Below, piece by piece: positions 30,663 to 40,073 of a DNA stretch of 64,000 bases. The DNA comes from Pseudomonas leptonychotis (GTDB lineage Bacteria; Pseudomonadota; Gammaproteobacteria; Pseudomonadales; Pseudomonadaceae), in contig NZ_RFLV01000001.1 in assembly GCF_004920405.1 (NCBI RefSeq), positions 124,001 through 188,000 on the forward strand. Direction: 5' to 3'. The translations under genes were made by a program, and so were the position numbers. Every line of letters starts with the position of its first letter. Position 1 is the first letter of the stretch. A model generated the notes under the pieces. It was not told the DNA's origin and made no database searches. It was given only the letters and a program-made list of their open reading frames with translations.

Positions 30663-31096
30663 TAGCGCTTTTCCAGGTTACTCAATACCTGGGCGTGGAC
30701 CTTCTGGCAGCGGCGCAATTCATCTTCATCGATACCGGCGAACACTTCCTGGCGCAGTTGCGCGGAGATCGCTTCGATCTTTTCAATCAGCGGACGGGCC
30801 TGTGGGCTGAGGGCAATCTTCTTCGCGCGACGGTCTTCCGGTACTGCCTGACGGCTCACCAAGCCCTGGGCTTCCAGGCTGTCGAGCAGGCGCGCCAGGG
30901 TCGGCCCTTCAACGCCGACGCTCTGCGCCAATTCGCGCTGGGTCGGCAATTCGGCAAAGCGCCCCAGGTGCAGCAGCACCAACCAGCGCGCTTGGGACAG
31001 GCCCAGGCCGACCAGGCGACGATCCAGTTCGGCGCGCCAGGCGCGTGAGAGTTGGGCAACTTGCATGGCAAAACGGTGTTGATCGGTATGCGACAT
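30662..31096 (-). CDS. MarR/SlyA-family transcriptional regulator
   Basis: This 144-residue winged-helix repressor has LGLSQARWLVLLHLGRF, PTQRELAQSVGVEGPTLARLLDSLEAQGLVSR (recognition helix) and EDRRAKKIALSPQA (wing), typical of MarR/SlyA. It is the first gene of a two-gene operon with the MFS pump and has a SlyA-like operator 34 bases upstream, so it probably represses its own operon until a ligand binds. Confidence 0.92.
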   Translation of the reverse strand: MSHTDQHRFAMQVAQLSRAWRAELDRRLVGLGLSQARWLVLLHLGRFAELPTQRELAQSVGVEGPTLARLLDSLEAQGLVSRQAVPEDRRAKKIALSPQARPLIEKIEAISAQLRQEVFAGIDEDELRRCQKVHAQVLSNLEKR

Positions 31097-31129
31097 GGAC
31101 GACGGCTCTTAACTATAAAAAACTAATTA

Positions 31130-31141
31130 TTAGCCAGCTAA
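31130..31141. promoter_or_regulatory. SlyA/MarR-type operator upstream of the marR-like gene
   Basis: TTAGCCAGCTAA differs from the SlyA consensus TTAGCAAGCTAA at one central base, with perfect TTAGC/GCTAA arms. It is preceded by a second AT-rich dyad, CTAATTATTAG. It lies 34 bases before the regulator start, where a repressor would block transcription. Confidence 0.65.
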
Positions 31142-31184
31142 CCATAACCCTTTTAGCGAGGCAAGCCTGCAAAAGGCCTAGCGA

Positions 31185-31320
31185 GTCGTTGAAACGTAGG
31201 CGAGGCCGGCAAGACAAGGCAAAAACAGGCGAGGAAGCGGAGTTTACTGGTGTAAATGAGCATTCCGAGCCTGTTTTTAACGCAGTATTGCCAACGCAGG
31301 TAGTTTTCAACGGCCTGCTA
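31185..31320 (-). repeat. ~140-bp palindromic MITE-like repeat, copy C
   Basis: Opposite orientation to copies A and B. It shares GCGGAGTTTAC..GTAAATGAGCATT, the stem GCAAAAACAGGC ... GCCTGTTTTT and the AACGCAGTATTGCCAACGCAGGTAGTTTT end. It ends 2 bases before the stop codon of the DUF2804 gene and separates it from the marR/MFS operon. Confidence 0.85.
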
Positions 31321-31321
31321 G

Positions 31322-32338
31322 TCACCACTTTACATACTGATCTTCGACAAAGCCCCACAGGTTGTCGATGCGCACTTCGGGCCGGCCAGTCGGGCGCAGC
31401 ACGCCGCTGAACTGGCCGAAAATCTGTTTGAAGTTGCTCGCCAGCAGCCCCACGTTCAGCCGTTCCTTGTGCAGGCCACGGCCCTCGAAACGCAGCTCCA
31501 CCTGGCCGTCATAGGAGTTTATCAACCAGGGCTGCAGCGGCTGATCGCGATCAAAGTCAAACCGCACCGTATCGACCTTGAGCAGTTCACCGTCTAGCCA
31601 GAAACAGTTTTCGGTAAAGCTGCTTTCATTGACCCCGCAGGACAGGTTCAGCCCGACCCGCTGCTCACCTGCCTGACCAGAGAGGCAGGCCCAGTTCCAG
31701 TGCGTTTCCGGCCGCATATAACCGGCCGACCAGTCGTGGTGAGCGAATGCACCTATCTGCGTCAGATCGAAATCCCCCAGCGCGCTGCGTACCTGCCCGG
31801 TACAACGCACTCCCGCCACTTTCTGCGCATAGACCCAGCCATTGATGCCCGCCTGCGTGTTAATGCACATCGGTTGAAAAGCAGGCTCTGCCTCGGAGAA
31901 ACAGGCCTCGATATGGGTGCCGTCATCCAGTTCCACCAGCAGGCGTTTTTCCTTCGATGCGGCACTGTTTTCCAGGCGCAGCAGGTTGCCGCCACTGCGC
32001 AGCTCGCACACACCCTGATCGGGCGTCTGCGAAAACTGGCTGCCAAAGCCCAACGGCAGCTTGAATTGACGCTCAATCATCCGTCCGCTAGCGGGATGAA
32101 ACAGGTAGACAAAGCCCACGCCCAACAGGCTGAGATTGGCCAGCGCACAGCCGCCAATCAGCTCATCACTGATCAACCCGAAATACTGAAATTGATGGAA
32201 ACGCCGCCACTTGGCCAACGCACCCAGCTTGCGCCCCATGGGCGAGCGAAAATCAAAATCACGGTAATTGACCAGCCCCGGCGCGGCGGGAAAGATGCCG
32301 TAGTGTGGTTGACCGTTGGCCTGAATCAATCGATCCAT
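31322..32338 (-). CDS. DUF2804 family protein
   Basis: This 338-residue protein matches the DUF2804 family by overall look: N-terminal PHYGIFPAAPGLVNYRDFDF, LGALAKWRRFHQFQYFGLIS, and a C-terminal GVLRPTGRPEVRIDNLWGF. No signal peptide or membrane segment is seen. Family members are large conserved hypotheticals with a predicted beta-rich fold and no proven reaction. The ATG at 32338 has a weak ribosome-binding site. Its stop abuts palindromic repeat C, which may serve as its terminator. Confidence 0.8.
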   Translation of the reverse strand: MDRLIQANGQPHYGIFPAAPGLVNYRDFDFRSPMGRKLGALAKWRRFHQFQYFGLISDELIGGCALANLSLLGVGFVYLFHPASGRMIERQFKLPLGFGSQFSQTPDQGVCELRSGGNLLRLENSAASKEKRLLVELDDGTHIEACFSEAEPAFQPMCINTQAGINGWVYAQKVAGVRCTGQVRSALGDFDLTQIGAFAHHDWSAGYMRPETHWNWACLSGQAGEQRVGLNLSCGVNESSFTENCFWLDGELLKVDTVRFDFDRDQPLQPWLINSYDGQVELRFEGRGLHKERLNVGLLASNFKQIFGQFSGVLRPTGRPEVRIDNLWGFVEDQYVKW

Positions 32339-32499
32339 GGGGCTCTGTACTCAAAGGAAACTTCAGCGATGCTAGCACCGCCGCTAGCGCGCCAGCATTC
32401 ACCGCACACGCCAAGCGCAGCGGCAAAATCGGCCACACGCACTGCAGCGTCTGTTTTTAATGCAGCAGGGCCCAGGCGCAGCAGATCGTAAACAGAGTC

Positions 32500-33663
32500 T
32501 CAGGCCACAACCTGATTACGGCCAAACGCCTTGGCTTCGTAGAGCGCACGGTCCGCATGCTCGTAGAGCTGCGCCAGCGCACCGCCTTCGCCGGGCTGAA
32601 TGCAGGCGATACCAATCGACATGGTTAACATGCTCGCGGTGTCGGAACCGGCATGCTCGATATTCAACGTTTGCAGGGTCTGGCGCAGCGCTTCGGCGTG
32701 ATGCCGAGCTTCGTGTTCACCGATGTCATAAAGCAACACGGCAAACTCTTCGCCACCCAGGCGCACAGCCATATCCAATGGCCGCCGCGCCGCATCCTGC
32801 AACAGGCTGCCAAGACGCTGCAGCACGTTGTCGCCAGCCTGATGCCCGTAATGGTCGTTGTAAGCCTTGAAGTGGTCGACATCACACAGCAGCAGCGCCA
32901 GGCAATGCTGCTCGCGCTGGGCCTGGCGCCACAGACGCTCGAACTGGCGGTTGAAGCTGCGACGGTTATGCAAGCCGGTCAGGCTGTCGTGATCAGCCAG
33001 CACACGCATTAACCGGCTGATTAAAAAGTGCTCACGGGACTTGAACTCCAGCAGGTAACAACCCACCGCGCCCATCAGGTTGCCGAACAGCAGAAACAGG
33101 GTGTTATTGATCATCCGTGGCACCGGCACACTGGCCACCAGCAGTTCGACGCAGACGTAGACCAGCAGCACCAGCAAGGAGCAGCACAACGCTTCGATCA
33201 GACGTAGACCCGCCAGAAAGTAGGCAGCCATACAGACCAGCAACAACCCCTCATAGGGGTAACTGGGATCAACACGGTGGGCAATGCCAACCACAAAGGA
33301 CGCCGCCGCGCCCAGCGCCAACAGGCTGACCAGACTCAACGGCTGCAACAGGTGAACGTGCTTGCGCTGAATCAGCAGCCCGCCGAACAGACACAGCAAC
33401 AATAAAACGGCAAGGCGGATGGCCAGCATCCACCACACCTCGGGCGCCTTGATCAGCACGAAATCGAACCCGGCAAAGGCCAGCCACACCAGAATGCCCA
33501 CGCTCAAGGCAATACGCTTCAGCTCGAAGGTATCGTGGCTCAGGTAGTCACGGTATTCCTGCTCCAGCGGCCGGGAGAAACGCAACAGGCGAAACCCCAA
33601 GGCGAGCTGGTCGGCGTAGGGGCTGGGGCGAACATCATCAAGCCAGGCATGGGGAAGCGGCAC
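32500..33663 (-). CDS. Membrane diguanylate cyclase (GGDEF), HsbD-like
   Basis: This 387-residue protein has six to seven transmembrane helices (about residues 50-210) and a C-terminal GGDEF domain (about 220-385). The active site is intact (RLGGEEFAVLLYDIG), and RPLD five residues before it fits the product-inhibition I-site. It should make cyclic-di-GMP from GTP. In P. aeruginosa a similar membrane GGDEF gene (PA3343, hsbD) is next to recQ, as here, so orthology is plausible. The start codon is GTG at 33663 with AGAGG upstream. Confidence 0.9.
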   Translation of the reverse strand: MPLPHAWLDDVRPSPYADQLALGFRLLRFSRPLEQEYRDYLSHDTFELKRIALSVGILVWLAFAGFDFVLIKAPEVWWMLAIRLAVLLLLCLFGGLLIQRKHVHLLQPLSLVSLLALGAAASFVVGIAHRVDPSYPYEGLLLVCMAAYFLAGLRLIEALCCSLLVLLVYVCVELLVASVPVPRMINNTLFLLFGNLMGAVGCYLLEFKSREHFLISRLMRVLADHDSLTGLHNRRSFNRQFERLWRQAQREQHCLALLLCDVDHFKAYNDHYGHQAGDNVLQRLGSLLQDAARRPLDMAVRLGGEEFAVLLYDIGEHEARHHAEALRQTLQTLNIEHAGSDTASMLTMSIGIACIQPGEGGALAQLYEHADRALYEAKAFGRNQVVA

Positions 33664-33751
33664 CGTAACCTCTGCAGCAAAATGGCTGAAATCACCTTAG
33701 CCGCTCACACTCAGCGCCACAAGCCGAACCCATTGCGGGCAAGGTCATTAC

Positions 33752-35878
33752 TCAGGCTTCGAATTCCGCCTGCAGGGCTGCGCGCACGCAATGCAGAATG
33801 CCCAGCTCAACCCGACCCGTAAATTGCTCGCTAATGGCGGCTACCGGCGGTAGCTCACCTTCGCCATCCAGAAACGCATCCTGAATTTCACCGAGCAATA
33901 CCTCGGGCACATCCAGCGCCTGTTCCAGAGACAGCTGCTGACGGCCTATGGCTTCCGCCAGCAGGCTGTAGACATTCTTCTCGCTGCAATTGAGTTGCGC
34001 GGCAATTTGTACGGGGGTCATACCGGCGCGGGCTAGACTGACCAGCTCGTGGCGCAGGTCAACCACCGCACGCGGAGCATCATCTGCCGCACCCAACACA
34101 GCCAGAAACGCTTCGCCGTAACGCTCCAGCTTGCGTGCGCCCACACCACTGACCTGGGCCATTTCTGCCAGGGTGCTGGGCGTGCTTCGCAGCATCTCCA
34201 GCAAGGTGGCATCCGGGAAGATCACATACGGCGGTACGCCATGTTCCTCGGCCAATTTGCGCCGCAAGGCTCGCAGAGCCTCCCACTGACCGCGCTCTTC
34301 GCCGCGCACCAGTTGACTGGCAGCGCTGCTAGAGGCCTTGGCGCTCTGCTGCGGTTTGAGATCACGACGAAGCTGCAGGCTGACCTCACCTTTGAGCAAC
34401 GGTCGGCAACTGTCGGCCAAACGCAGCCCTCCGAAGCCTTCGAGGTCAACATCGACCAAGCCGCGCGCCACCAATTGACGGAACATCGAACGCCACTCGC
34501 CTTCGGCAAACGCCTTGCCAATACCAAATACCGTCAAATGCTGATGGCCAACGGTGCGCATTTTGTCGTTGTCGCGGCCGAGCAACACATCCACCAAATG
34601 CCCCACGCCGTAGCGCTGGCCGGTGCGGTAAATTGCCGACAGCGCCTGCCGGGCCGGCTCAGTGGCATCCCAGGTTTGCACACCATCCATGCAGTTATCG
34701 CAGTGCCCGCAAGGTTGCGGCATGTCTTCATCAAAGTAGGCCAGCAGCGACTGACGCCGGCAGCGGGTTTCTTCACACAGCGCCAGCATGGCGTCGAGCT
34801 TGTGTTGCTCGACGCGCTTATGCCGCTCATCACCCTCAGAGTTGTTAAGCATCTGCTTGAGGAAAATTACATCTTGCAGGCCGTAGGCCATCCAGGCATC
34901 GGCAGGCAAGCCGTCACGGCCGGCGCGCCCCGTCTCCTGGTAATAGGCCTCTAACGACTTGGGCAGGTCGAGGTGAGCGACAAAGCGTACGTTGGGCTTG
35001 TCGATGCCCATACCGAAGGCGATCGTCGCGACCATGATCAAGCCTTCCTCATTGAGAAAGCGCTTCTGATTGAATGCGCGCAAGTCACTGGGCAGGCCGG
35101 CGTGGTATGGCAAGGCTGGAAAACCCTGATCGGAGAGAAAAGCGGCGACCTCTTCGACCTTTTTACGCGACAGGCAGTAAACGATGCCTGCATCACCTTT
35201 ACGCGCCGCCAAAAAACTCAGCAACTGCTTGCGTGGCTGCTCTTTGGGTACGATGCGGTAAAAAATGTTCGGCCGGTCGAAACTCGATAGAAAACGCTCG
35301 GCATCTTGTAAATGCAGACGTTGAACGATTTCTTCACGGGTGCGCATGTCCGCCGTGGCGGTCAGTGCAATACGAGGGACGTTGGGGAATAGCTCGGCAA
35401 GCTGGCCCAGCTGCAAGTATTCGGGACGAAAATCATGCCCCCACTGCGACACGCAATGCGCTTCGTCGATGGCAAACAGGGCGATTTCGAGGCTCTGCAG
35501 AAAGCTCAACATACGCGGCTGCACCAGCCGTTCAGGCGCAAGATAGAGCATCTTGATCTCGCCACGGCGAATGCGCTCGGCGATCTCGCGCTGCTCATCA
35601 TTGCTCAACGTGGAGTTCAGCGCCGCGGCTGCCACGCCTAGCTCATCGAGGGTCGCGACCTGATCGTCCATCAACGCAATCAGCGGCGACACCACCACCG
35701 CTAAACCCTCGCGCAACAGAGCCGGCACTTGAAAACACAGCGATTTACCGCCGCCGGTGGGCATCAGCACCAGCGCATCACCGCCACTGGCCACGCGCTC
35801 AATAATCGCACCCTGACGGCCACGGAAGCTGTCGTAGCCAAATACGTCTTTGAGGATGCGTTGCGCGCGCTCGAGCAT
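33752..35878 (-). CDS. recQ: ATP-dependent DNA helicase RecQ
   Basis: 3'-5' helicase in recombination repair. The 708-residue protein has motif [16 protein letters not shown], the DEAHC box, [11 protein letters not shown], motif [12 protein letters not shown], a zinc site (CEETRCRR ... CGHCDNC), a winged helix and an HRDC domain (about residues 520-600). After HRDC, about 90 more residues contain a helix-turn-helix-like segment ([21 protein letters not shown]). The start ATG at 35878 ([10 protein letters not shown]) with GGAGACC upstream is preferred over the far upstream in-frame codon. Confidence 0.96.
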   Translation of the reverse strand: MLERAQRILKDVFGYDSFRGRQGAIIERVASGGDALVLMPTGGGKSLCFQVPALLREGLAVVVSPLIALMDDQVATLDELGVAAAALNSTLSNDEQREIAERIRRGEIKMLYLAPERLVQPRMLSFLQSLEIALFAIDEAHCVSQWGHDFRPEYLQLGQLAELFPNVPRIALTATADMRTREEIVQRLHLQDAERFLSSFDRPNIFYRIVPKEQPRKQLLSFLAARKGDAGIVYCLSRKKVEEVAAFLSDQGFPALPYHAGLPSDLRAFNQKRFLNEEGLIMVATIAFGMGIDKPNVRFVAHLDLPKSLEAYYQETGRAGRDGLPADAWMAYGLQDVIFLKQMLNNSEGDERHKRVEQHKLDAMLALCEETRCRRQSLLAYFDEDMPQPCGHCDNCMDGVQTWDATEPARQALSAIYRTGQRYGVGHLVDVLLGRDNDKMRTVGHQHLTVFGIGKAFAEGEWRSMFRQLVARGLVDVDLEGFGGLRLADSCRPLLKGEVSLQLRRDLKPQQSAKASSSAASQLVRGEERGQWEALRALRRKLAEEHGVPPYVIFPDATLLEMLRSTPSTLAEMAQVSGVGARKLERYGEAFLAVLGAADDAPRAVVDLRHELVSLARAGMTPVQIAAQLNCSEKNVYSLLAEAIGRQQLSLEQALDVPEVLLGEIQDAFLDGEGELPPVAAISEQFTGRVELGILHCVRAALQAEFEA

Positions 35879-36042
35879 GAAAGGTCTCCAAAACAAGCCG
35901 CGCATTATACGCAAGTGCCGGATGGGCACGCGCACCCTGGCGGAGTTTGTTCCGTTTTCATCACCGAGGGCCTGCGGCTATGGCCGCTCAGGCCGCTCTA
36001 GACTAGAATCCAGCCTCGTTTACTTCTTCAAGGTAGCCCCCG

Positions 36043-36630
36043 ATGTCCTTCGCCGAGCAACTCTCCCGCCTGCAAGCCTTCCTCGATGCCGATGAGCTGC
36101 ATGATGAGGCACTGGACTACATCGCCGCCCACGGCTACCTCACCGCCCTGTCGATCTGCCCGGAGCAAGTGCCGGCGCGCGAATGGATTGATGCGCTGTT
36201 CTCCGAACCGCCGCATTACCGCAGTGATGCCGAGCGCGAAGAGATCGAGGCCACCTTGATCCAGCTGCAAAGCCATATTGCCCGTCAGCTGGCCAGTGAC
36301 GATGAACCGGAAGTGCCGTGTGAACTCGACCTGGGCGATGAGCCGGACGATTCCGACATGCGCGGCTGGTGCATCGGCTTTATGGAGGGGGTGTTCCTGC
36401 GCGAAGCCGTTTGGTTCGATGACGCCGAAGATGAAGTCAGCGAACTGCTGCTGCCGATCATGGTCGGTTCCGGTCTGTTTGACGATCAACCCGAGTTCTC
36501 GGAAATCGCCAGCGACCGTGACCTGGTTGACAGCATGGTCGAGCAGATCCCGGAACTGCTGACTGCGTTGTTCCTGCTGTGCAATGCCCCGGAAGAAAAG
36601 CCAGCATTGCTGAAGCCTCGCCAGCACTAA
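36043..36630 (+). CDS. YecA/UPF0149 family protein
   Basis: This 195-residue acidic protein (many Asp/Glu) starts MSFAEQLSRLQAFLDADELHDEAL region, followed by GYLTALSICPEQVPAREWIDALF, the YgfB/YecA family pattern. It has no C-terminal zinc SEC-C motif. Function is poorly known. AAGGTAG precedes the ATG. It ends 9 bases before the DUF454 gene, so they are probably co-transcribed. Confidence 0.82.
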   Translation: MSFAEQLSRLQAFLDADELHDEALDYIAAHGYLTALSICPEQVPAREWIDALFSEPPHYRSDAEREEIEATLIQLQSHIARQLASDDEPEVPCELDLGDEPDDSDMRGWCIGFMEGVFLREAVWFDDAEDEVSELLLPIMVGSGLFDDQPEFSEIASDRDLVDSMVEQIPELLTALFLLCNAPEEKPALLKPRQH

Positions 36631-36639
36631 GCACGCGCC

Positions 36640-37038
36640 ATGGCGCGTGATATCCAGCTGCAGCGCAACCCAGCCATTCGCTACGCACTTCTGGCCATTG
36701 GCTGGCTGAGCGTGGTGCTGGGTGTGATTGGCATCTTTCTCCCGGTATTACCTACCACACCCTTTTTGTTGCTGGCCGCGGCCTGCTTTATGCGCAGCTC
36801 GAAACGCTTCTACCTGTGGTTGATCAACCACCGCCGGCTTGGCCCATGGATTGTTGACTACCTCGACGGCCAAGGCATTCCGCTTAAAGGCAAGGTCTAC
36901 GCCATCAGCCTGATGTGGCTAAGCATTAGCCTCTCGTGTTACTTGGTACCCCTGTTCTGGGCCAGAGCCTTTATGCTGACCAGCGCGGTGCTGGTCAGCC
37001 TGTATATCCTCAGGCAAAAAACGCGGGTCGCCCCCTAA
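36640..37038 (+). CDS. YbaN family (DUF454) inner-membrane protein
   Basis: This 132-residue protein has three or four hydrophobic segments: residues 15-55 including VVLGVIGIFLPVLPTTPFLL, and 88-125. It contains the family signature FLPVLPTTPFLLLAAACFMRSS and NHRRLGPWI. Function is unknown. It follows the YecA-like gene closely and precedes lapG by 91 bases. Confidence 0.9.
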   Translation: MARDIQLQRNPAIRYALLAIGWLSVVLGVIGIFLPVLPTTPFLLLAAACFMRSSKRFYLWLINHRRLGPWIVDYLDGQGIPLKGKVYAISLMWLSISLSCYLVPLFWARAFMLTSAVLVSLYILRQKTRVAP

Positions 37039-37129
37039 GCAACACATCGACCGATATTCGACATATTCAGCGCGGCAAAAAACAGCAGCAGCACCTAGAC
37101 TTTCTCAATCCCCGGCAGAGGCGCGGTAC

Positions 37130-37822
37130 ATGTCACCCCGTCAGCTTATTCAAGGATGGTCCAAGCGCCTCAACCGAGCGTTGCTGGGCGCCTGCATCCT
37201 GCTGATAGGCCTGGCTAGCGCCCTCGCCAATTGGGACTTCGGCGTTATCCTGCAAAAGGCCGAAAGTCGCTACGGCAATCTCGGCGCGGCCAAGCCACGC
37301 ATTCAGGCTTGGGAGGCGCAAATCAAAGCCAGCAGCACCAGCAGCGAAATTGACAAGCTCACTGAGGTCAATCGCTTCTTCAATCGGCAGATCCGCTTTT
37401 CCGACGACATAAAAATCTGGAAACAGAACGATTACTGGGCCACGCCCATCGAGATGCTGGTCAAGGGCGAAGGCGATTGCGAAGACTACTCCATCGCCAA
37501 ATACTTCACCCTGCGCCGCCTCGGCATCCCCAGTGAAAAGCTGCGCATCACTTACGTCAAAGCCCTCAACTACAACCAGGCGCACATGGTGCTGACGTAC
37601 TACGCCAGCCCCAGCGCCGAGCCGCTGGTCCTGGACAACCTGATCAACGTGATCAAACCGGCGTCGCAGCGCCGTGACCTGTTGCCGGTCTATGCATTCA
37701 ATGCCGAAGGACTTTATCTGCCAGGTTCCAACAGCAAAAAGAGTGATTCTAAAAAGCTCTCACGCTGGCAGGACCTGTTGAAGAAAATGCGCACGGAGGG
37801 CTTCGCCATCGGCGAAGGCTAG
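37130..37822 (+). CDS. lapG: Periplasmic cysteine protease LapG
   Basis: Transglutaminase-like cysteine protease (BTLCP family) that clips large surface adhesins from the outer membrane when LapD releases it. The 230-residue protein has an N-terminal hydrophobic export signal (LLGACILLIGLASALA) and the Cys-His-Asp triad in GEGDCEDYSIAKY (about C117), NQAHMVLTYY (about H152) and PLVLDNL (about D169). An AGAGGCG ribosome-binding site precedes the ATG. It forms an operon with lapD 9 bases downstream. No LapA-type adhesin is in this window. Confidence 0.95.
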   Translation: MSPRQLIQGWSKRLNRALLGACILLIGLASALANWDFGVILQKAESRYGNLGAAKPRIQAWEAQIKASSTSSEIDKLTEVNRFFNRQIRFSDDIKIWKQNDYWATPIEMLVKGEGDCEDYSIAKYFTLRRLGIPSEKLRITYVKALNYNQAHMVLTYYASPSAEPLVLDNLINVIKPASQRRDLLPVYAFNAEGLYLPGSNSKKSDSKKLSRWQDLLKKMRTEGFAIGEG

Positions 37823-37831
37823 GAGGAACCT

Positions 37832-39781
37832 ATGTCTTTACTCAAGCAACTATTTCTCGCCATCTGCCTGTTCTTGGTAGTGGCCTTTACCGGCAGTTTT
37901 ATCGCTGGGGTGGAAAGCTCACGCGAACAACTGCTCAGCCAACTGCGCTCGCACGCGCAAGACGCTGCGACTGCACTGGGTCTGTCGATGACGCCGCATG
38001 CGGACGATCCGGCGATGATCGAGTTGATGGTCAGCTCGATCTTTGACAGCGGTTATTTCAACAGCATCCGCGTAGTGCGCATTCCCGGCGATGAAGTGAT
38101 CATCGAACGACGCAGCGGCGACTCCACCACTGAAAATGTTCCGCTGTGGTTCAGCGAGCTGGTGGACCTGCAACCCCAAGGCGGCGATGCGCTGATCATG
38201 CGGGGCTGGGAGCAAGCCGCGCGCGTCGAAGTGCTGAGCAATCCGCAGTTCGCCCTGGCCAAACTCTGGGACAGCGCCATCGGCAGTTTGCTCTGGCTGC
38301 TGCTCTGCGGCTTGGTCAGTGCGGTGCTCGGCGGCTGGTTACTGCGCACCCAACTGCGCCCGCTCGACAACATGGTGCAGCAGGCTCAGGCCATTACTCG
38401 CCGCGAATTCCTTACCCTGCCTACAGTGCCGCGCACCCCAGAACTCAAGCGCGTGGTCACCGCCATGAATCAGATGGTGGAAAAACTGAAAACCTTGTTC
38501 GCCGAGGAAGCCGCACGCAGCGAGAAACTGCGTGAAGAAGCCTACCAGGACAGCATCACCGGCCTGGCCAACCGCCGCCTATTTGATATCCGCTTGACTC
38601 ATCAACTGGCCGCCCACGAACAAAATGCCGAGGGTTATCTGGTCCTATTGCGGGTCAACGATCTCGGCGGCCTCAACCAGCGCCTCGGCGGCCAGAAAAC
38701 CGACGCGCTGATTGCCGCCATCGGTGAGCTACTCAAGCGACTGCTCAACCAACCTGACCGCTCAGATTGGTTGGCCTCACGTAGCCGTGGCGGCGAATTC
38801 AGCCTATTGGTGCCGGGCATTGGCAGTGAAGAAGTCGAACTGCTCGCCGGTGAACTGCACAGCGGCCTGGAAAATCTGCGCCAGACCGGTGCCAGCGACT
38901 GTACGCCCGTGGCGCATCTGGGCATTGCCGCCTTCCGCCCCGGCGAAGAGCCCAGCCAGGTTATCAGCCGCGCCGACCAGGCCCTGGCGCAAGCACAAAA
39001 TGACCCTAGCCGAGACTGGGTGCGCCTGGATGATTACAACGCCCAACCGGGCCAGGGCCTACATGATTGGCGGATATGGATCGACGATGCCCTGAACCTG
39101 CGCAAGTTGCAGCTGTACTTCCAACCGGTCACGCGATGCGCTGACCGCAACCAGCTGCTGCATCACAAAGTACTGGCCCGCCTGCTGGACCCGCAGGGCG
39201 AAGCCATTGCAGCAGGTCGCTTCCTACCCTGGATCGAACGCCTGGGCTGGACCGCACGCTTTGACCTGGCCATGCTCGAACACAGCCTGGCGCATCTCAG
39301 TCAGCATGCAGCGCCACTGGCATTGAGCCTGTCGGCAGCCACCCTGCGTGACACTGAAGCGCTCAAGCGCATCTTGGATATTCTCAAGCAGCATCCCCTG
39401 CAAGCCAGCCTACTAACTCTGGAAGTGGACGAACGTCACCTGCCGCCCGCCGCCGAACTGGAAGCACTCAGCCAGAGCATTCGTGACACCGGCTTCAGCC
39501 TCGGCCTGCAACACTTTGGTGGCCGTTTCAGCCTGATCGGCAACCTAACTCACTTAGGCCTGGCTTACTTGAAGCTTGATGGCACCTACATCCGCGCCAT
39601 TGATTTAGAAAGCGATAAGCGCATGTTTATTGAGGCGGTATTCCGCGCCACCAACAGCATTGATTTGCCATTGATTGCCGAAATGGTGGAAACCGAAGGT
39701 GAGCTGAGCGTACTCAAAGATCTGGGGTTCTATGGCGCTATGGGCCGTCTGCTCGGCGCGCCTATGCCCTGGCAAGACTGA
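37832..39781 (+). CDS. lapD: Cyclic-di-GMP receptor LapD
   Basis: This 649-residue inner-membrane receptor senses c-di-GMP through a dead EAL domain and sequesters LapG in the periplasm. Visible: transmembrane helix 1 (residues 7-25), periplasmic domain (about 26-150), transmembrane helix 2 (about 151-172), HAMP, degenerate GGDEF (SRSRGGEFSLL, about residue 325) and degenerate EAL (HKVLARLL instead of EALxR, about 440), both non-catalytic as in known LapD. A strong AGGAGG ribosome-binding site precedes the ATG. Operon with lapG. Confidence 0.94.
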   Translation: MSLLKQLFLAICLFLVVAFTGSFIAGVESSREQLLSQLRSHAQDAATALGLSMTPHADDPAMIELMVSSIFDSGYFNSIRVVRIPGDEVIIERRSGDSTTENVPLWFSELVDLQPQGGDALIMRGWEQAARVEVLSNPQFALAKLWDSAIGSLLWLLLCGLVSAVLGGWLLRTQLRPLDNMVQQAQAITRREFLTLPTVPRTPELKRVVTAMNQMVEKLKTLFAEEAARSEKLREEAYQDSITGLANRRLFDIRLTHQLAAHEQNAEGYLVLLRVNDLGGLNQRLGGQKTDALIAAIGELLKRLLNQPDRSDWLASRSRGGEFSLLVPGIGSEEVELLAGELHSGLENLRQTGASDCTPVAHLGIAAFRPGEEPSQVISRADQALAQAQNDPSRDWVRLDDYNAQPGQGLHDWRIWIDDALNLRKLQLYFQPVTRCADRNQLLHHKVLARLLDPQGEAIAAGRFLPWIERLGWTARFDLAMLEHSLAHLSQHAAPLALSLSAATLRDTEALKRILDILKQHPLQASLLTLEVDERHLPPAAELEALSQSIRDTGFSLGLQHFGGRFSLIGNLTHLGLAYLKLDGTYIRAIDLESDKRMFIEAVFRATNSIDLPLIAEMVETEGELSVLKDLGFYGAMGRLLGAPMPWQD

Positions 39782-39849
39782 CCTCTCAGGCATTCCCAGG
39801 AACGGACCAGGCCCGTAGAACAGAGTTTTTCTGCTCAGAGCCTAGGGTC

Positions 39850-39909
39850 GTAGCCCGGATGTAGTCCGGGGAAACGTCGAGGATCATCCCCCCGGATTGC
39901 ACCCTGGCT
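39850..39909. repeat. TAGCCCGGATG palindromic repeat
   Basis: TAGCCCGGATGTAGTCCGGGG on the left and CCCCGGATTGCACCCTGGCTA on the right form an imperfect inverted repeat of about 60 bases. A half-copy related to it (GAATGCAATCCGGGCTAC) is at 40031-40048. Together with the GGTGGATG element between them, these fill most of the 292-base lapD-fleR gap, which has convergent genes on both sides and no further gene. Confidence 0.75.
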
Positions 39910-39931
39910 ATACGAGCAATCGCGATCAGGC

Positions 39932-40005
39932 GTAGGGTGGATGACGCTTCACCCATCCACCAACAGCGACCTTATGGTGGATGAAAAGAGCGCCATCCAC
40001 CCTAC
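39932..40005. repeat. Double-hairpin GGTGGATG repeat, copy 2
   Basis: Same layout as 19717-19800: GTAGGGTGGATGACGC ... CATCCACC, then GGTGGATG ... CATCCACCCTAC, forming two tandem hairpins within an overall palindrome. It lies between the convergent lapD and fleR, where it could act as a bidirectional 3' end structure. Confidence 0.8.
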
Positions 40006-40073
40006 AGCTCCGGCATTTCAACCTGTGGCCGAATGCAATCCGGGCTACTCATACATACAAGGTTTCAGCTGCC

